A stretch of DNA of 64,000 nt from assembly GCA_017458585.1 (NCBI GenBank), contig JAFTAJ010000043.1, positions 1 through 64,000 on the forward strand. Direction: 5' to 3'. Positions within the stretch are counted from its first letter, which is position 1. Every line of letters begins with the position of its first letter. This DNA is from Bacteroidaceae bacterium (GTDB lineage: Bacteria; Bacteroidota; Bacteroidia; Bacteroidales; Bacteroidaceae). The notes beneath the pieces were generated by a model, which worked only from the letters and a program-made list of their open reading frames with translations, was not told the DNA's origin and made no database searches. The position numbers and the translations under genes were made by a program. Positions 31,123-40,247 of this stretch are shown in pieces.

Positions 31123-32772
31123 TTACGCAGCCCAGAGTTGGCAACTGATAACGCACCCTGCAAACAAGAGGGTGTACCAGCCGTAGATGCGACGGCGGAA
31201 ATACAGCCAGGCGAAGACCGTAAACATAAGCGGATAGATGAAGAGCGTGGCGAGGGGCGAGAGATGCACCTCTACGCTGGCTCCGGGCAGCGAGGCAATG
31301 TGAGCCAAGCCACCGTTCATCAACTCCACGGTGCGGGCGAGCACCCATCCTATGGCGACAGCCACTGCGGGCCACCACGACAAGACGAAATAGCACACGG
31401 CGCCTATGAGTAACACATAGGCGCACGGGATGACCAGCAGATTGGTGACCAGAAACAGTAGCGGCACGCGCCCAAACACGCATGCTACGACAGGAGCCGT
31501 GGCCAGCTGAGCGACAATGGTGACGTAGAGGAAGCCAAGCAAACCCCTACTCCAGCGAGGAGCGCGACGCATCAACGACTCCTTGAAATAAGGTAAGAAG
31601 TAAATCAGGAAGAAAACCGCCAGAAACGACAGCTGAAAACCTACGTCCATCAGACTCTGCGGGCTGAGCAACAGCACCACGAAGGCGGCCATCACCACAT
31701 TGTTGACAGAAGACATGCCCTCGCCACGAAAGCCGAGGATAAGAACGAAGCTGAGCATGAGCGCAGAGCGAACGATGGAGATGCTGCAGCCCGTCAGGAA
31801 TACAAAGCCCCACACTAACGCGAGCATCACTATCGCCGATATCCACTGACCCAAACGCCTCATGCGCAGAGGACTGAGCAAGAGAAAGACGAGCGATGCC
31901 AAGATGCTCAGATGCAAACCCGACAGAGCGAGCACATGGCTCGCGCCGGAAAGGGAATAATTCTCGCGGGTGTCCTTCGTAACCGCCGACTTGTCGCCCA
32001 GAGTCAGCGCTGCCAGCACCGCGGCATCGTCCGTCGCGAGGTTTAGGCGCGAATATTGACGCAATAGCTTTGAGCGCAGAGTCAGCGCTCTGACGCGCAG
32101 CCTTTGCCACAGCGGCAGCCGGGCTCTCATCGCCTGCGCCTCGTCCGCAGTCAGCACCCTCACATCGCTCGGCACAAAAGCCTGACCCGAATAGCCTTGA
32201 CGCCGGAGCCAACGCGCATAGTCGAAGCTACTGCTCTGCTTGTCACGCCCCTTGGGCTCAAAATTGTGGGGCTGCTCTATAGTGCCATAGAATGAGAGTG
32301 CCTCACCCACCTTGGGAGGCGCAGGCATCGCGCCCTGCAATATCGACAGCATAACCTTGCGGTGCAGACTGCCATCGCTGACCACCACGCTCACGCGCCA
32401 GGTCTTGGCCGTGGTCTGTGCCACGTCGTTGACAACACCGCGCCACTCACGTCGCTCCGACGGCCACTCCGTCCTATTGTGCTCGTAACGCATGATGTCG
32501 GAAAACATCCCAATCATTACCATCAGCACCGCAACAAAGAATAGGAAAAGCCGCGTCTTAACCTCTCGCCCCTTGCGCAGCTTGGGCCACCCTACAACAA
32601 CTGCCGCCAGCATACTCACGCCGGCAGCAGCAATTATATAAGGTATAGTCTTGAAAGGCAACTCGGCAAGCTCAGCCACAGCGATGCCGACCATAAGGGG
32701 CAGAAGCAGCAGAGTGAGGGGCGACTCCTCCACTATGCGCCCGAAAGGATTGTTGTATGTAAGATGTAACAT
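31123..32772 (-). CDS. comEC: ComEC/Rec2-family competence membrane protein
   Basis: A 549-residue inner-membrane protein with ~10 TM segments that would form the DNA uptake channel. The N-terminal part (to ~190) is DUF4131-like. The Competence domain follows ('LTLGDKSAVTKDTRENYSLSG' then 'SHVLALSGLHLSILA', 'FLTGCSISIVRSALMLSFVLI'). The C-terminal metallo-beta-lactamase-like nuclease domain of full-length ComEC (700-800 residues) is absent, which is frequent in Bacteroidetes. The first codons (MLHLTY) and the 36-bp gap to rpe are heptamer repeat, so the start could also lie slightly downstream. It is the last gene of a minus-strand cluster with dpp4, GH36 and rpe. Confidence 0.9.
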   Translation of the reverse strand: MLHLTYNNPFGRIVEESPLTLLLLPLMVGIAVAELAELPFKTIPYIIAAAGVSMLAAVVVGWPKLRKGREVKTRLFLFFVAVLMVMIGMFSDIMRYEHNRTEWPSERREWRGVVNDVAQTTAKTWRVSVVVSDGSLHRKVMLSILQGAMPAPPKVGEALSFYGTIEQPHNFEPKGRDKQSSSFDYARWLRRQGYSGQAFVPSDVRVLTADEAQAMRARLPLWQRLRVRALTLRSKLLRQYSRLNLATDDAAVLAALTLGDKSAVTKDTRENYSLSGASHVLALSGLHLSILASLVFLLLSPLRMRRLGQWISAIVMLALVWGFVFLTGCSISIVRSALMLSFVLILGFRGEGMSSVNNVVMAAFVVLLLSPQSLMDVGFQLSFLAVFFLIYFLPYFKESLMRRAPRWSRGLLGFLYVTIVAQLATAPVVACVFGRVPLLFLVTNLLVIPCAYVLLIGAVCYFVLSWWPAVAVAIGWVLARTVELMNGGLAHIASLPGASVEVHLSPLATLFIYPLMFTVFAWLYFRRRIYGWYTLLFAGCVISCQLWAA

Positions 32773-32819
32773 GTAATATGTAACATTTTACATTTCAACT
32801 TTCACATTTTACATTTTAA
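32757..32819. repeat. Nine heptamers forming the rpe-comEC junction
   Basis: Plus-strand units ATGTAAG, ATGTAAC, ATGTAAT, ATGTAAC, then ATTTTAC, ATTTCAA, CTTTCAC, ATTTTAC, ATTTTAA. The two halves are roughly inverted and could pair. The rpe stop codon and the comEC start codon both lie inside the array. Confidence 0.85.
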
Positions 32820-33459
32820 GGATGTCTATCTCCTTAATAGGGTCTGCGGCTTTGAACACAGCACTACCAGCAACGAGCACATCGGCACCTGCCTCGACAA
32901 GGGTGCGGGCATTGTCGCGGCATACTCCGCCGTCCACCTCAATGAGGGTCTTCAGGTTGCGGCGGTCTATCATCTCGCGCAGGCGCTTCACTTTTTCCAC
33001 GGTTTCACCGATGAATTTCTGCCCTGCGAAGCCAGGGTTGACGCTCATAAGCATCACCACATCGGCCTCGGCCAGCACATCCTCCACCATGCAGACGGGA
33101 GTACTGGGATTGAGCGTTACTCCAGAGAGCATACCCTCTTTCCTTATCTGATTGAGCAGACGGTGGAGATGGATGGTTGCCTCCTGGTGCACATTCATCA
33201 CCTTGGCGCCGAGAGCCTTGACCTGCGGCACAAACTTCTCTGGCTCCACTATCATGAGGTGGACATCGAGTGGCTTCTCGGCAACCTTGGCCATAGCCTG
33301 CATTACAGGGAAGCCAAACGAGATATTGGGCACAAAGACTCCGTCCATCACATCAAGATGGTACCAGTCGCAGTTGCTTTGGTTGAGCATACGGATGTCG
33401 CGCTCCAGATTGGCAAAATCAGCGGAGAGCAACGACGGGGCAATTAGGGGAGAAGGCAT
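32809..33459 (-). CDS. rpe: Ribulose-phosphate 3-epimerase
   Basis: A 216-residue TIM-barrel enzyme interconverting ribulose 5-phosphate and xylulose 5-phosphate in the pentose phosphate pathway. Visible family motifs: 'IAPSLLSADFANLERDI', 'WYHLDVMDGVFVPNISFG', 'PLDVHLMIVEP', 'MSVNPGFAGQKFI', 'IEVDGGV' and 'GADVLVAGSAVF', with the metal and catalytic Asp/His residues present. The last codons (KM-stop) fall in a heptamer array, and an 11-unit GAGTTAG array ends 3 bp before the start codon, so no ordinary leader exists. Confidence 0.96.
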   Translation of the reverse strand: MPSPLIAPSLLSADFANLERDIRMLNQSNCDWYHLDVMDGVFVPNISFGFPVMQAMAKVAEKPLDVHLMIVEPEKFVPQVKALGAKVMNVHQEATIHLHRLLNQIRKEGMLSGVTLNPSTPVCMVEDVLAEADVVMLMSVNPGFAGQKFIGETVEKVKRLREMIDRRNLKTLIEVDGGVCRDNARTLVEAGADVLVAGSAVFKAADPIKEIDILKM

Positions 33460-33461
33460 GG

Positions 33462-33538
33462 GAGTTAGGAGTTAGGAGTTAGGAGTTCGGAGTTAGGAAG
33501 TAGGAATTAGGAGTTAGGAATTAGGAGTTAGGAGTTTA
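33462..33538. repeat. Eleven-unit GAGTTAG heptamer array between GH36 and rpe
   Basis: Strict 7-nt period for 77 nt: GAGTTAG x3, GAGTTCG, GAGTTAG, GAAGTAG, GAATTAG, GAGTTAG, GAATTAG, GAGTTAG, GAGTTTA. It supplies the GH36 stop codon (33528-33530) and abuts the rpe start codon on the minus strand. Confidence 0.95.
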
Positions 33539-35645
33539 TAGTTATGTGTAGTATTGCAGACGACTTGGGGGCATCAAGGCTGAAGGTGATGCCTTCGCTG
33601 AGCAATGCCTCGCCGCTGACGGTAAGAGTCTGCTTTGTGTCCTCATTATAGATGGTGTAGGTAAAACCACGCTTAGCGTAAGGCAGGCGCACGGTGTAGC
33701 TGCTCTCGGCACAATTCTCTTGGCGGAAGGCTTGTACTACGCTCTCATCAGTGTCGCGGTCGTGGTAGGCAAAGATGGTCCATCCGGAGGTGTCGTCCTT
33801 GCTATGATAGGGAGTCAGGACATAGAAATCCTTCGTCAGCAGATGGTTGTAGCGCCGCCACTCACCAATGGTAGAGCGGACACGGTCGTAGTCGAGTGTC
33901 TCGTCGTGGGTAAAGCTGAGGGCGAGGTTGTAGATGGGAAGCCATGAGACACGGGTGCAATAGACGGAGTTGCCGCCGCGCGTCATGGGGTCGAGCTCGT
34001 TGACGGCCTCGCGGGTGCAGGAACCGTGGAAGGGAATCCATTTGTTGAAGGTGGAACTCATGGCCAGCCTGAGCCCCGTAGTGGTGCGATCAGCGTCGCT
34101 GCGCATAAACGGCAGACTGCGTCTGAGTGACTCGATGTCATTGCGACCGCCGCCCGAGGCGCAGTTGTCGATATAGGTACACTTATTGTTGGCTGCGCAG
34201 TAGGCAATAATGCTGTCCCAAAGGGCGTAGTGTCCCTGGATAGCTTTGTTCTCGGTGATGCCCGTGCGCGGCAGATTGGTCAGCTCCGCTTGGCGCTTGT
34301 CCTGCATGGGCCACGTGGTGCCCGGGTCGCTATTATTGTCCTCGCGGAAGAGATCCACGGCATTCTCGTCCATCACCTTAGTGATGCGGTGGAGCGTCCA
34401 TTGAAGACACTCAGGATTGCCGATGTCGTTAGTAATGACGCCATGACAGTTGGAGATGGCCCACTCAGCCTTGTATCCATAGTTCTTAACCAAGGCATCC
34501 ACCATCGTCACACGCTCCGGCTCAAACCACATGAGCACCTTCATGCCCGCCTTGTGGCACGCCTCGTTACACTCGCGCAGAGTGTGGCCGGGCCATTTGA
34601 TGGTGTCGAGCTCCCACGAGCCTACCGTGCCCCACCAATTAGTGGGTACTGTGCGACCTGCAGGGTCGAAATACCAGCCTGCGTCAAACCAACGGAAGTC
34701 GAGTTTCACTCTCTCACGGATGATGCGTGTGAGGGTGCGCTGCCAAGTGAAGTAGCACTCCGAGATGCTGCCGTCGGAGTTGGGCAGTCCCGTGTCGGCA
34801 GAGAAGGGAGCCGTGGCAAAAGGCTGTATGGGGTCGCCGTCGGCGTTGGCACGCGGCATATTATACTTCTGAAACCACTCGCGCCACAGGTTGGTGGCAT
34901 CGTCGGCGTTGCGTCCGCTGTAGGGCAGCATCACCACCATTGCTGTACGCACCTTCTCGCCCGGCATCAGCACGGAACGGAAGCCGTTGCAGTTCTGCGC
35001 AGTGAAACGCGTGTTGCTGCCTTTGCCGATGAAATCGGCCTTCCATGTTCCTGCCCAGCCTAGGGCTATGAGTGTGCCACCATTGCCGTGAACCAAATCA
35101 AAATAAGGAAACGACACATGGGTGGCGCGCCCGCCGTCGGAACGGAAAGACACGGTGTCCTTCTTCAGCGAATACTCGTAGGGGGCATACTGATTGACAT
35201 GGTCGCCGAGGCAACCGCGCACCACAGGATTGGCTCCTGCGAAACTGAGGTCTGCAGAGTTGACCTGCTCCAGCACATGGCTGGGGCGAGTGCCTATATT
35301 CTCAAACCAGATGGTGTACTCCACCTGGCCGTACTCCTTGCAGAAGGCTGCCTCGACGCGTATCTGCACCTCATTGTCGAGACGATAGAAGAAGGTTGCC
35401 TGCTGGCCAGTGGATGTAGTAGTGCTGTTGAAGCGCTCGACGGGCAACTTGCCAAGTCCGTGGTATGTCTTGCCGTTGTAGGTGAAAGAAACGGGAGTGG
35501 TGAGAGAAGTGCAGATGGCATGGTAGAGCTTCTCGCCACGCTTAAGAGCAAGATTGCCGCGCTCCGCAGCCGTCACATGCAGCGACATCTGCGCAAACAG
35601 CAGCAGGAGCCACGCACACAAAACTTTGCAGGGAAACAACTTCAT
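33528..35645 (-). CDS. Alpha-galactosidase, GH36 family
   Basis: A 705-residue exported enzyme (signal peptide to ~26, 'CAWLLLLFAQMSLHVTA') releasing terminal alpha-galactose from oligosaccharides such as raffinose, melibiose or galactomannan side chains. After a beta-sandwich N-terminal domain, the barrel carries 'FRWFDAGWYFD', 'KVLMWFEPERV', nucleophile Asp436 in 'LFREDNN', 'YIDNCASGGGRNDIE' and acid/base Asp517 in 'FMRSDADRTT'. A C-terminal beta domain ends the protein. It lies 16 bp downstream of the dipeptidyl peptidase gene. Together with the GH2 mannosidase elsewhere it suggests use of galactomannan-like glycans (inference). Confidence 0.92.
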   Translation of the reverse strand: MKLFPCKVLCAWLLLLFAQMSLHVTAAERGNLALKRGEKLYHAICTSLTTPVSFTYNGKTYHGLGKLPVERFNSTTTSTGQQATFFYRLDNEVQIRVEAAFCKEYGQVEYTIWFENIGTRPSHVLEQVNSADLSFAGANPVVRGCLGDHVNQYAPYEYSLKKDTVSFRSDGGRATHVSFPYFDLVHGNGGTLIALGWAGTWKADFIGKGSNTRFTAQNCNGFRSVLMPGEKVRTAMVVMLPYSGRNADDATNLWREWFQKYNMPRANADGDPIQPFATAPFSADTGLPNSDGSISECYFTWQRTLTRIIRERVKLDFRWFDAGWYFDPAGRTVPTNWWGTVGSWELDTIKWPGHTLRECNEACHKAGMKVLMWFEPERVTMVDALVKNYGYKAEWAISNCHGVITNDIGNPECLQWTLHRITKVMDENAVDLFREDNNSDPGTTWPMQDKRQAELTNLPRTGITENKAIQGHYALWDSIIAYCAANNKCTYIDNCASGGGRNDIESLRRSLPFMRSDADRTTTGLRLAMSSTFNKWIPFHGSCTREAVNELDPMTRGGNSVYCTRVSWLPIYNLALSFTHDETLDYDRVRSTIGEWRRYNHLLTKDFYVLTPYHSKDDTSGWTIFAYHDRDTDESVVQAFRQENCAESSYTVRLPYAKRGFTYTIYNEDTKQTLTVSGEALLSEGITFSLDAPKSSAILHITINS

Positions 35646-35661
35646 CTGGCTATGTGTCTTT

Positions 35662-37863
35662 TTACTTCAGGTTGTGGATAAAGAACTCGCTGATACGTGT
35701 GAAGAGATGCATACGCGTGTTGCCACCGTAGATGCTGTGGTTGCGATTGGTGTAGAGCTGCATCTCAAACTGCTTGTCAGCCTGCACGAGCGCCTCGGTA
35801 TATTCATAGGTGTTGCGCACATGCACATTGTCGTCAGCCAGTCCGTGGCACACGAGCAGCTTGCCGTGCAGATTGGGCACACGACTGATTGCGTCATCGC
35901 CATATCCAGTGTTCTCTTGCGGAGTGCGCATGTAGCGCTCGGTATAAACGGTGTCGTAGAAGCGCCAGCTGGTGGGCGGTGCCACCGCCACGCCGCACTT
36001 AAACACGCCACGGCCCTCGCTCATACTCATCAGAGTGTTGAAGCCACCGTAGCTCCAGCCCCAGATGGCAATGTTATCTTTGTCCACATAGGGCTGCTGG
36101 CCAAGCCAAATGGCTGCCTCGACCTGGTCCTTGCTCTCCAGTTGGCCAAGATGCAAGTAGGTGCACTTCTCAAAGTCACGACCGCGACCACCAGTGCCGC
36201 GCCCATCAACAGTGACACAGATGAAGCCCTCACCGCAGAGGTAGGCTTCGTATGCTCCGCCTGCCCCGTTGGAACCTGAGCTCCAACTGTCCGTAACAGA
36301 CTGCGAGCCAGGGCCACTATACTGGTGCATAATAACAGGGTAGCGCTTGGCAGGGTTGAAATCAGCAGGCTTCATCATCCAGCCATAAAGCTCCACACCC
36401 TCGCTGGTGCGGAAGGTGAACATCTCCTTCTGCGGCATATCGTAACGGGCAACGCGCTCGCGGAGCTCCTTGTTATCAATGAGTGTCTTGAGCACCTTGC
36501 CATTGTTGCTGCGCAGAGTGGTTACCTGCGGGGTAGTGAGATTGCTGTAAGTATTGATGAAGTATTTCATCGTGGTGCTAAACACCGCGCTATTGGTACC
36601 TGGCTCGGTGGAGAGTTTGAGAGTCTTTCCGCTAAGGTCGGTTGAGAAGATAGCAGTACGAGTGGGATTGCCATCCTTGGCACTGTAATAGAAGGTCTTG
36701 CGCTGAGGGTCGATGCCATAGAAGTCGCACACCTCCATCGGCTGGTTGGTGATCTGCTTGATGAGCTGGCCGGTGGTGGAATACCAGTAGAGTTGGCTCT
36801 GACCTGTGCGGTCACTCTGCAACACGAAGTTGTTGCCGAAGAAACGCAGATGCTCATACGCATGCTCCTTCACATAGCGGTCGTCCTTCTCGCTGAGTAT
36901 AAGCTTGCAGACCGTAGAACGGGCGTCACCCATGTATATGTTCATCACGCTCTGATGACGATTGAGGGTAACGATGGCAAGCTGGTCGGGAGTCTCCGTG
37001 AACTTGATGCGGGGGATATAGCCATCGCTGTCGAGGGGCACTGCCATCTCGCGCGTAACATGACTCTTGATGTCGTAGGTAAGCACCTTAACCTTGCTGT
37101 TCTGCTCTCCAGCCACGGGGTACTTGTAGCTATAGTCGTGGGGATAGGTGTCGTTGTCCTTGAGCTCTGGGCTCAGTCCCTTGAACATCTGCATCTCGTA
37201 GAGAGGGACCTGACTCTCGTCGAAGCGCACCCACGCCAGCATCTTGCCGTCAGCGCTGAAGTCGAAGGCGCGGCTGTAGGTAAACTCCTCCTCATACACC
37301 CAGTCGGGGATACCGTTGAGGACGTAGTTGAACTTGCCGTCCTCCGTCACCTGACTCTCGCTATTATTAAAGAGCAGCTTGACGAGAAAGAGATTGTTAT
37401 CCCTGACAAAAGCCACCTGATTGCCATCGGGGGAGAAGAGCGGCTCCTGCTGCGGACCATTCTTAGAGAGTGGCTCGACAGTGTTGTTGGCTATGGTGTA
37501 GATATAGTACTCCGCAGTCTTAGAGTGGCGGTATATCTGCTTGGTATTGGTCTGCAGCAATATGCGGCTCTCGTCGGGCGAGAGGATATAATCGCTAAAA
37601 CCCTGCAGTTTGGTGCCACGGGCGTTGCTTATGTCGCAAATGGTGCCAATCTCTTCGCCCGTCTTGAACGAGTAACGCACAATACGCTTGCGGTCGCCAC
37701 TGACACGGGCATAGCTCTCACCATCGTTGAGAGGCTTCACTCCATAGAGCTGGTCTGCCCAAAAGACTCCGCTCATGCATGTCTTGAAATCAACTTTATC
37801 TCCTGCCCATACTGCAGTGAGAGTCAACAACAGCGAGATAAGGGATACTGCTATCTTCTTCAT
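35662..37863 (-). CDS. Dipeptidyl peptidase IV (S9B)
   Basis: A 733-residue exported serine peptidase that removes X-Pro or X-Ala dipeptides from peptide N-termini. The signal peptide MKKIAVSLISLLLTLTAVWA marks ATG 37863 as the start, 36 codons inside the longest frame. An eight-bladed propeller contains the substrate-amine-binding 'DWVYEEEF'. The alpha/beta-hydrolase domain has Ser604 in 'GWSYGGFNTL', Asp677 in 'GLADDNVHV' and His709 in 'RNHSIYGG'. It is probably periplasmic or outer-membrane linked and serves amino-acid supply. It heads the cluster with GH36, rpe and comEC; no clear promoter is seen between it and the EF-G2-like gene's terminator. Confidence 0.94.
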   Translation of the reverse strand: MKKIAVSLISLLLTLTAVWAGDKVDFKTCMSGVFWADQLYGVKPLNDGESYARVSGDRKRIVRYSFKTGEEIGTICDISNARGTKLQGFSDYILSPDESRILLQTNTKQIYRHSKTAEYYIYTIANNTVEPLSKNGPQQEPLFSPDGNQVAFVRDNNLFLVKLLFNNSESQVTEDGKFNYVLNGIPDWVYEEEFTYSRAFDFSADGKMLAWVRFDESQVPLYEMQMFKGLSPELKDNDTYPHDYSYKYPVAGEQNSKVKVLTYDIKSHVTREMAVPLDSDGYIPRIKFTETPDQLAIVTLNRHQSVMNIYMGDARSTVCKLILSEKDDRYVKEHAYEHLRFFGNNFVLQSDRTGQSQLYWYSTTGQLIKQITNQPMEVCDFYGIDPQRKTFYYSAKDGNPTRTAIFSTDLSGKTLKLSTEPGTNSAVFSTTMKYFINTYSNLTTPQVTTLRSNNGKVLKTLIDNKELRERVARYDMPQKEMFTFRTSEGVELYGWMMKPADFNPAKRYPVIMHQYSGPGSQSVTDSWSSGSNGAGGAYEAYLCGEGFICVTVDGRGTGGRGRDFEKCTYLHLGQLESKDQVEAAIWLGQQPYVDKDNIAIWGWSYGGFNTLMSMSEGRGVFKCGVAVAPPTSWRFYDTVYTERYMRTPQENTGYGDDAISRVPNLHGKLLVCHGLADDNVHVRNTYEYTEALVQADKQFEMQLYTNRNHSIYGGNTRMHLFTRISEFFIHNLK

Positions 37864-37883
37864 AATTATCGCTTGTTTGTAAA

Positions 37884-37911
37884 AAGGCGCGAGATTGTTT
37901 TCTCGCGCCTT
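37884..37911 (-). terminator. Terminator of the EF-G2-like gene
   Basis: An 11-bp perfect stem (AAGGCGCGAGA / TCTCGCGCCTT) with a 6-nt loop; the minus strand continues into TTTTTAC. It lies 13 nt past the stop. Confidence 0.9.
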
Positions 37912-37924
37912 ATGACTGTAATCG

Positions 37925-40072
37925 TTAATCTTCTTCTTTCTGGTTGGCAGCGATGAGCTCGTCCTGTACATTCTGCGGAACGAGTTCGTAGCTTGCGAAC
38001 TTCATGGTGAAGCTGGCGCGGCTACCAGTGATGGAACTCAGAGCGGTAGAGTAGTTGGCAAGCTCTGCCAAGGGCACCTTAGCGTTGAGTTTCTGCATGC
38101 CACCTTCGCTCGACATACCCATGATAAGGCCGCGGCGTCCCTGCAGGTCGCTCATCACGTCACCCATCATATCACCAGGCACGAGCACCTCAAGATCATA
38201 GATAGGCTCCAGAATCTTCGGACCTGCCTCGCGGAATGCTTGGCTGAAGGCGTTGCGTGCTGCAAGCATGAAGCTGATTTCATTGGAGTCAACCGGGTGC
38301 ATCTTACCATCGTAAACAATCACGCGAACGTCACGAGCATAGGACTCGGTCAGCGGGCCGCGCTCCATACGCTCCATAACGCCCTTGAGGATAGCAGGCA
38401 TGAAGCGGGTATCGATGGCACCACCTACAACGGAGTTGATGAACACCAGCTTGCCGCCCCACTCCAGCTCAGTCACATCGGTGCTACGCGGAGTGATACG
38501 ATACTCCTGGTTGCCGAAACGATATACGGTAGGATCGGGCATACCTTCAGTGTAAGGCTCAACAATCATGTGAACCTCACCAAACTGACCGGCACCACCA
38601 CTCTGCTTCTTGTGACGATAGTCAGCACGGGCAGCCTTGGTGATAGTCTCACGATAAGGAATGCGCTGCGGGTTGAGCTCAATCATAATCTTATCGTTGT
38701 TCTCCAGACGCCACTTGAGGGTGCGCAGGTGGAACTCGCCCTGTCCCTTGATAAGAGTCTGGCGCAACTCCTTGTTCTGCTCTACAACCCATGTGGGATC
38801 CTCCTGAGCCATACGATAGATGGCAGCCATCATCTTCTCATTGTCGCTCTCGCTAACAGGCTTGATGGCGCGAATATACTTGGGATCAGGATATTTGATA
38901 TAGTTGAAGGTCTGGTCAGAGCCCTTGTCGTTGAGGGTGTCACCAGTCTTCACGTCCTTCAGCTTCACGGCACAGCCAATGTCGCCAGCCTGGAGGCTGT
39001 CAACCTTGATACGCTGTGCTGCAGCACAAGCAAACAGCTGGCCCATGCGCTCCTTGCTGCCGCGGTTAGCATTGCTGAGATCCATACCCTCGGTTACAGT
39101 ACCACTCATTACCTTGAAGTACTGCACCTCACCGATATGGGGCTCCATAGCGGTCTTGAAGAAGAAGAGGCTGACATTGCCATTGGGGTCGAATGCCACC
39201 TCAGTACCGGCAGCGTTCTTTACCTTCGGCATCTCAGTAACCATAGGAACAACATTGCCAAGGAACTCCATCAAGCGGTTCATGCCCATGTCCTTGCCAG
39301 CGCTGGCAACAACCAACGGGAATATGCCGCGAACAGCCATACCCTTGCGCACACCCTCACGGATCTCATCCTCTGTGAGCTCTTCGCTCTCAAAGAACTT
39401 CTCCATAAGAGCCTCGTCGTGCTCTGCAGCAGCCTCCACGAGAGCCATGTGCATCTCGGTAGCCTTGTCCATCAGGTCAGCAGGGATGTCCTCTACCTTC
39501 GGCTTGCCACCGTCAGGGCCCCACGAATACTTCTTCATGGTCAGCACGTCGATGATAGCGTTAAAGTCGGGACCTGTAGCCACGGGGAACTGGATAGGCA
39601 TAACCTTTGAGCCGAATGTTGCCTTGGTTTTCTCTACCAGCGACTCATAGTCGAAACGCTCGTCATCAGCCTGGTTGAGCAGGAACACAACGGGCTTTTC
39701 CAGTTTCTCAGTGTAACGGAAATGGTTCTGTGTACCAACTTCCACACCGCTGTAACCCATAAGTATGAGAGCAGTGTCTGTAACACTAAGCGCAGTGATG
39801 GCAGCACCGGCAAAGTCGTCAGAGCCCGGGCAGTCAATAAAGTTGAGCTTCTTGCCATTAGACTCAGCGTGGAACACGGTGGAGAATACGCTGTAGCCAT
39901 ACTCCTGCTCTACAGGGAAATAGTCACTGGCAGTGTTCTTAGCACTGATTTTACCACGGCGGCTGATGAGGCCTGCCTCAAAAAGTAGGGATTCGGTGAG
40001 GGTCGTCTTGCCCGCACCGTCATTACCAAGGATGGCAATGTTCTTGATCTCGTTTGTCTTGTAAGCTTTCAT
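37925..40072 (-). CDS. Elongation factor G paralogue (EF-G2 type, probably no GTPase)
   Basis: A 715-residue cytoplasmic ribosome factor with all five EF-G domains ('KQSGGAGQFGEVHMIVEP' in domain IV). The P-loop is intact (GNDGAGKTT, residues 16-24). Switch II reads DCPGSDDF where EF-G has DTPGHVDF, so the catalytic His is Ser84. The guanine-specificity motif NKxD is NQAD, and switch I lacks the usual RGITI. This fits the Bacteroides EF-G2 described as translocating without GTP hydrolysis and needed in nutrient-poor conditions. It has its own strong promoter and terminator and is monocistronic. Confidence 0.9.
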   Translation of the reverse strand: MKAYKTNEIKNIAILGNDGAGKTTLTESLLFEAGLISRRGKISAKNTASDYFPVEQEYGYSVFSTVFHAESNGKKLNFIDCPGSDDFAGAAITALSVTDTALILMGYSGVEVGTQNHFRYTEKLEKPVVFLLNQADDERFDYESLVEKTKATFGSKVMPIQFPVATGPDFNAIIDVLTMKKYSWGPDGGKPKVEDIPADLMDKATEMHMALVEAAAEHDEALMEKFFESEELTEDEIREGVRKGMAVRGIFPLVVASAGKDMGMNRLMEFLGNVVPMVTEMPKVKNAAGTEVAFDPNGNVSLFFFKTAMEPHIGEVQYFKVMSGTVTEGMDLSNANRGSKERMGQLFACAAAQRIKVDSLQAGDIGCAVKLKDVKTGDTLNDKGSDQTFNYIKYPDPKYIRAIKPVSESDNEKMMAAIYRMAQEDPTWVVEQNKELRQTLIKGQGEFHLRTLKWRLENNDKIMIELNPQRIPYRETITKAARADYRHKKQSGGAGQFGEVHMIVEPYTEGMPDPTVYRFGNQEYRITPRSTDVTELEWGGKLVFINSVVGGAIDTRFMPAILKGVMERMERGPLTESYARDVRVIVYDGKMHPVDSNEISFMLAARNAFSQAFREAGPKILEPIYDLEVLVPGDMMGDVMSDLQGRRGLIMGMSSEGGMQKLNAKVPLAELANYSTALSSITGSRASFTMKFASYELVPQNVQDELIAANQKEED

Positions 40073-40128
40073 TGTTATTATGTTATTAAATTATTGTTTT
40101 CTGTGAGAAAGACGCATTTATTGGCTTA

Positions 40129-40158
40129 CAAATATACGCAAAGATTACGTCATGGCAA
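40129..40158 (-). promoter_or_regulatory. Promoter of the EF-G2-like gene
   Basis: Minus strand: TTG (40156-40158), 19 nt, TATATTTG (40129-40136), a full consensus match with a ~50-nt A-rich leader. Confidence 0.8.
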
Positions 40159-40221
40159 ATTTTTAGTACCCAAAATCGCTTTTTCGCATGCCCTTTACCA
40201 CAAACAATTCTAAAAATGTAG

Positions 40222-40229
40222 TAATTTTG
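40222..40229 (+). promoter_or_regulatory. -7 element of hemW
   Basis: TAATTTTG 18 nt upstream of ATG 40248. The longer frame start at 40188 would lie upstream of this promoter. Confidence 0.6.
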
Positions 40230-40247
40230 GAGCAAAATAGCACTTTC

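Noticed and set aside
23935-35645. A classical polysaccharide utilization locus
   Set aside because: GH2 and GH36 enzymes are present but in separate operons, and no SusC/SusD pair or hybrid two-component sensor is encoded in the window.
38240-39610. 456-codon plus-strand frame opposite the EF-G2-like gene
   Set aside because: The EF-G paralogue is complete on the minus strand; the opposite frame shows no recognisable domain.
40188-40247. Upstream ATG as the hemW start
   Set aside because: It lies before the TAATTTTG promoter box, and the family N-terminus begins at the ATG at 40248.
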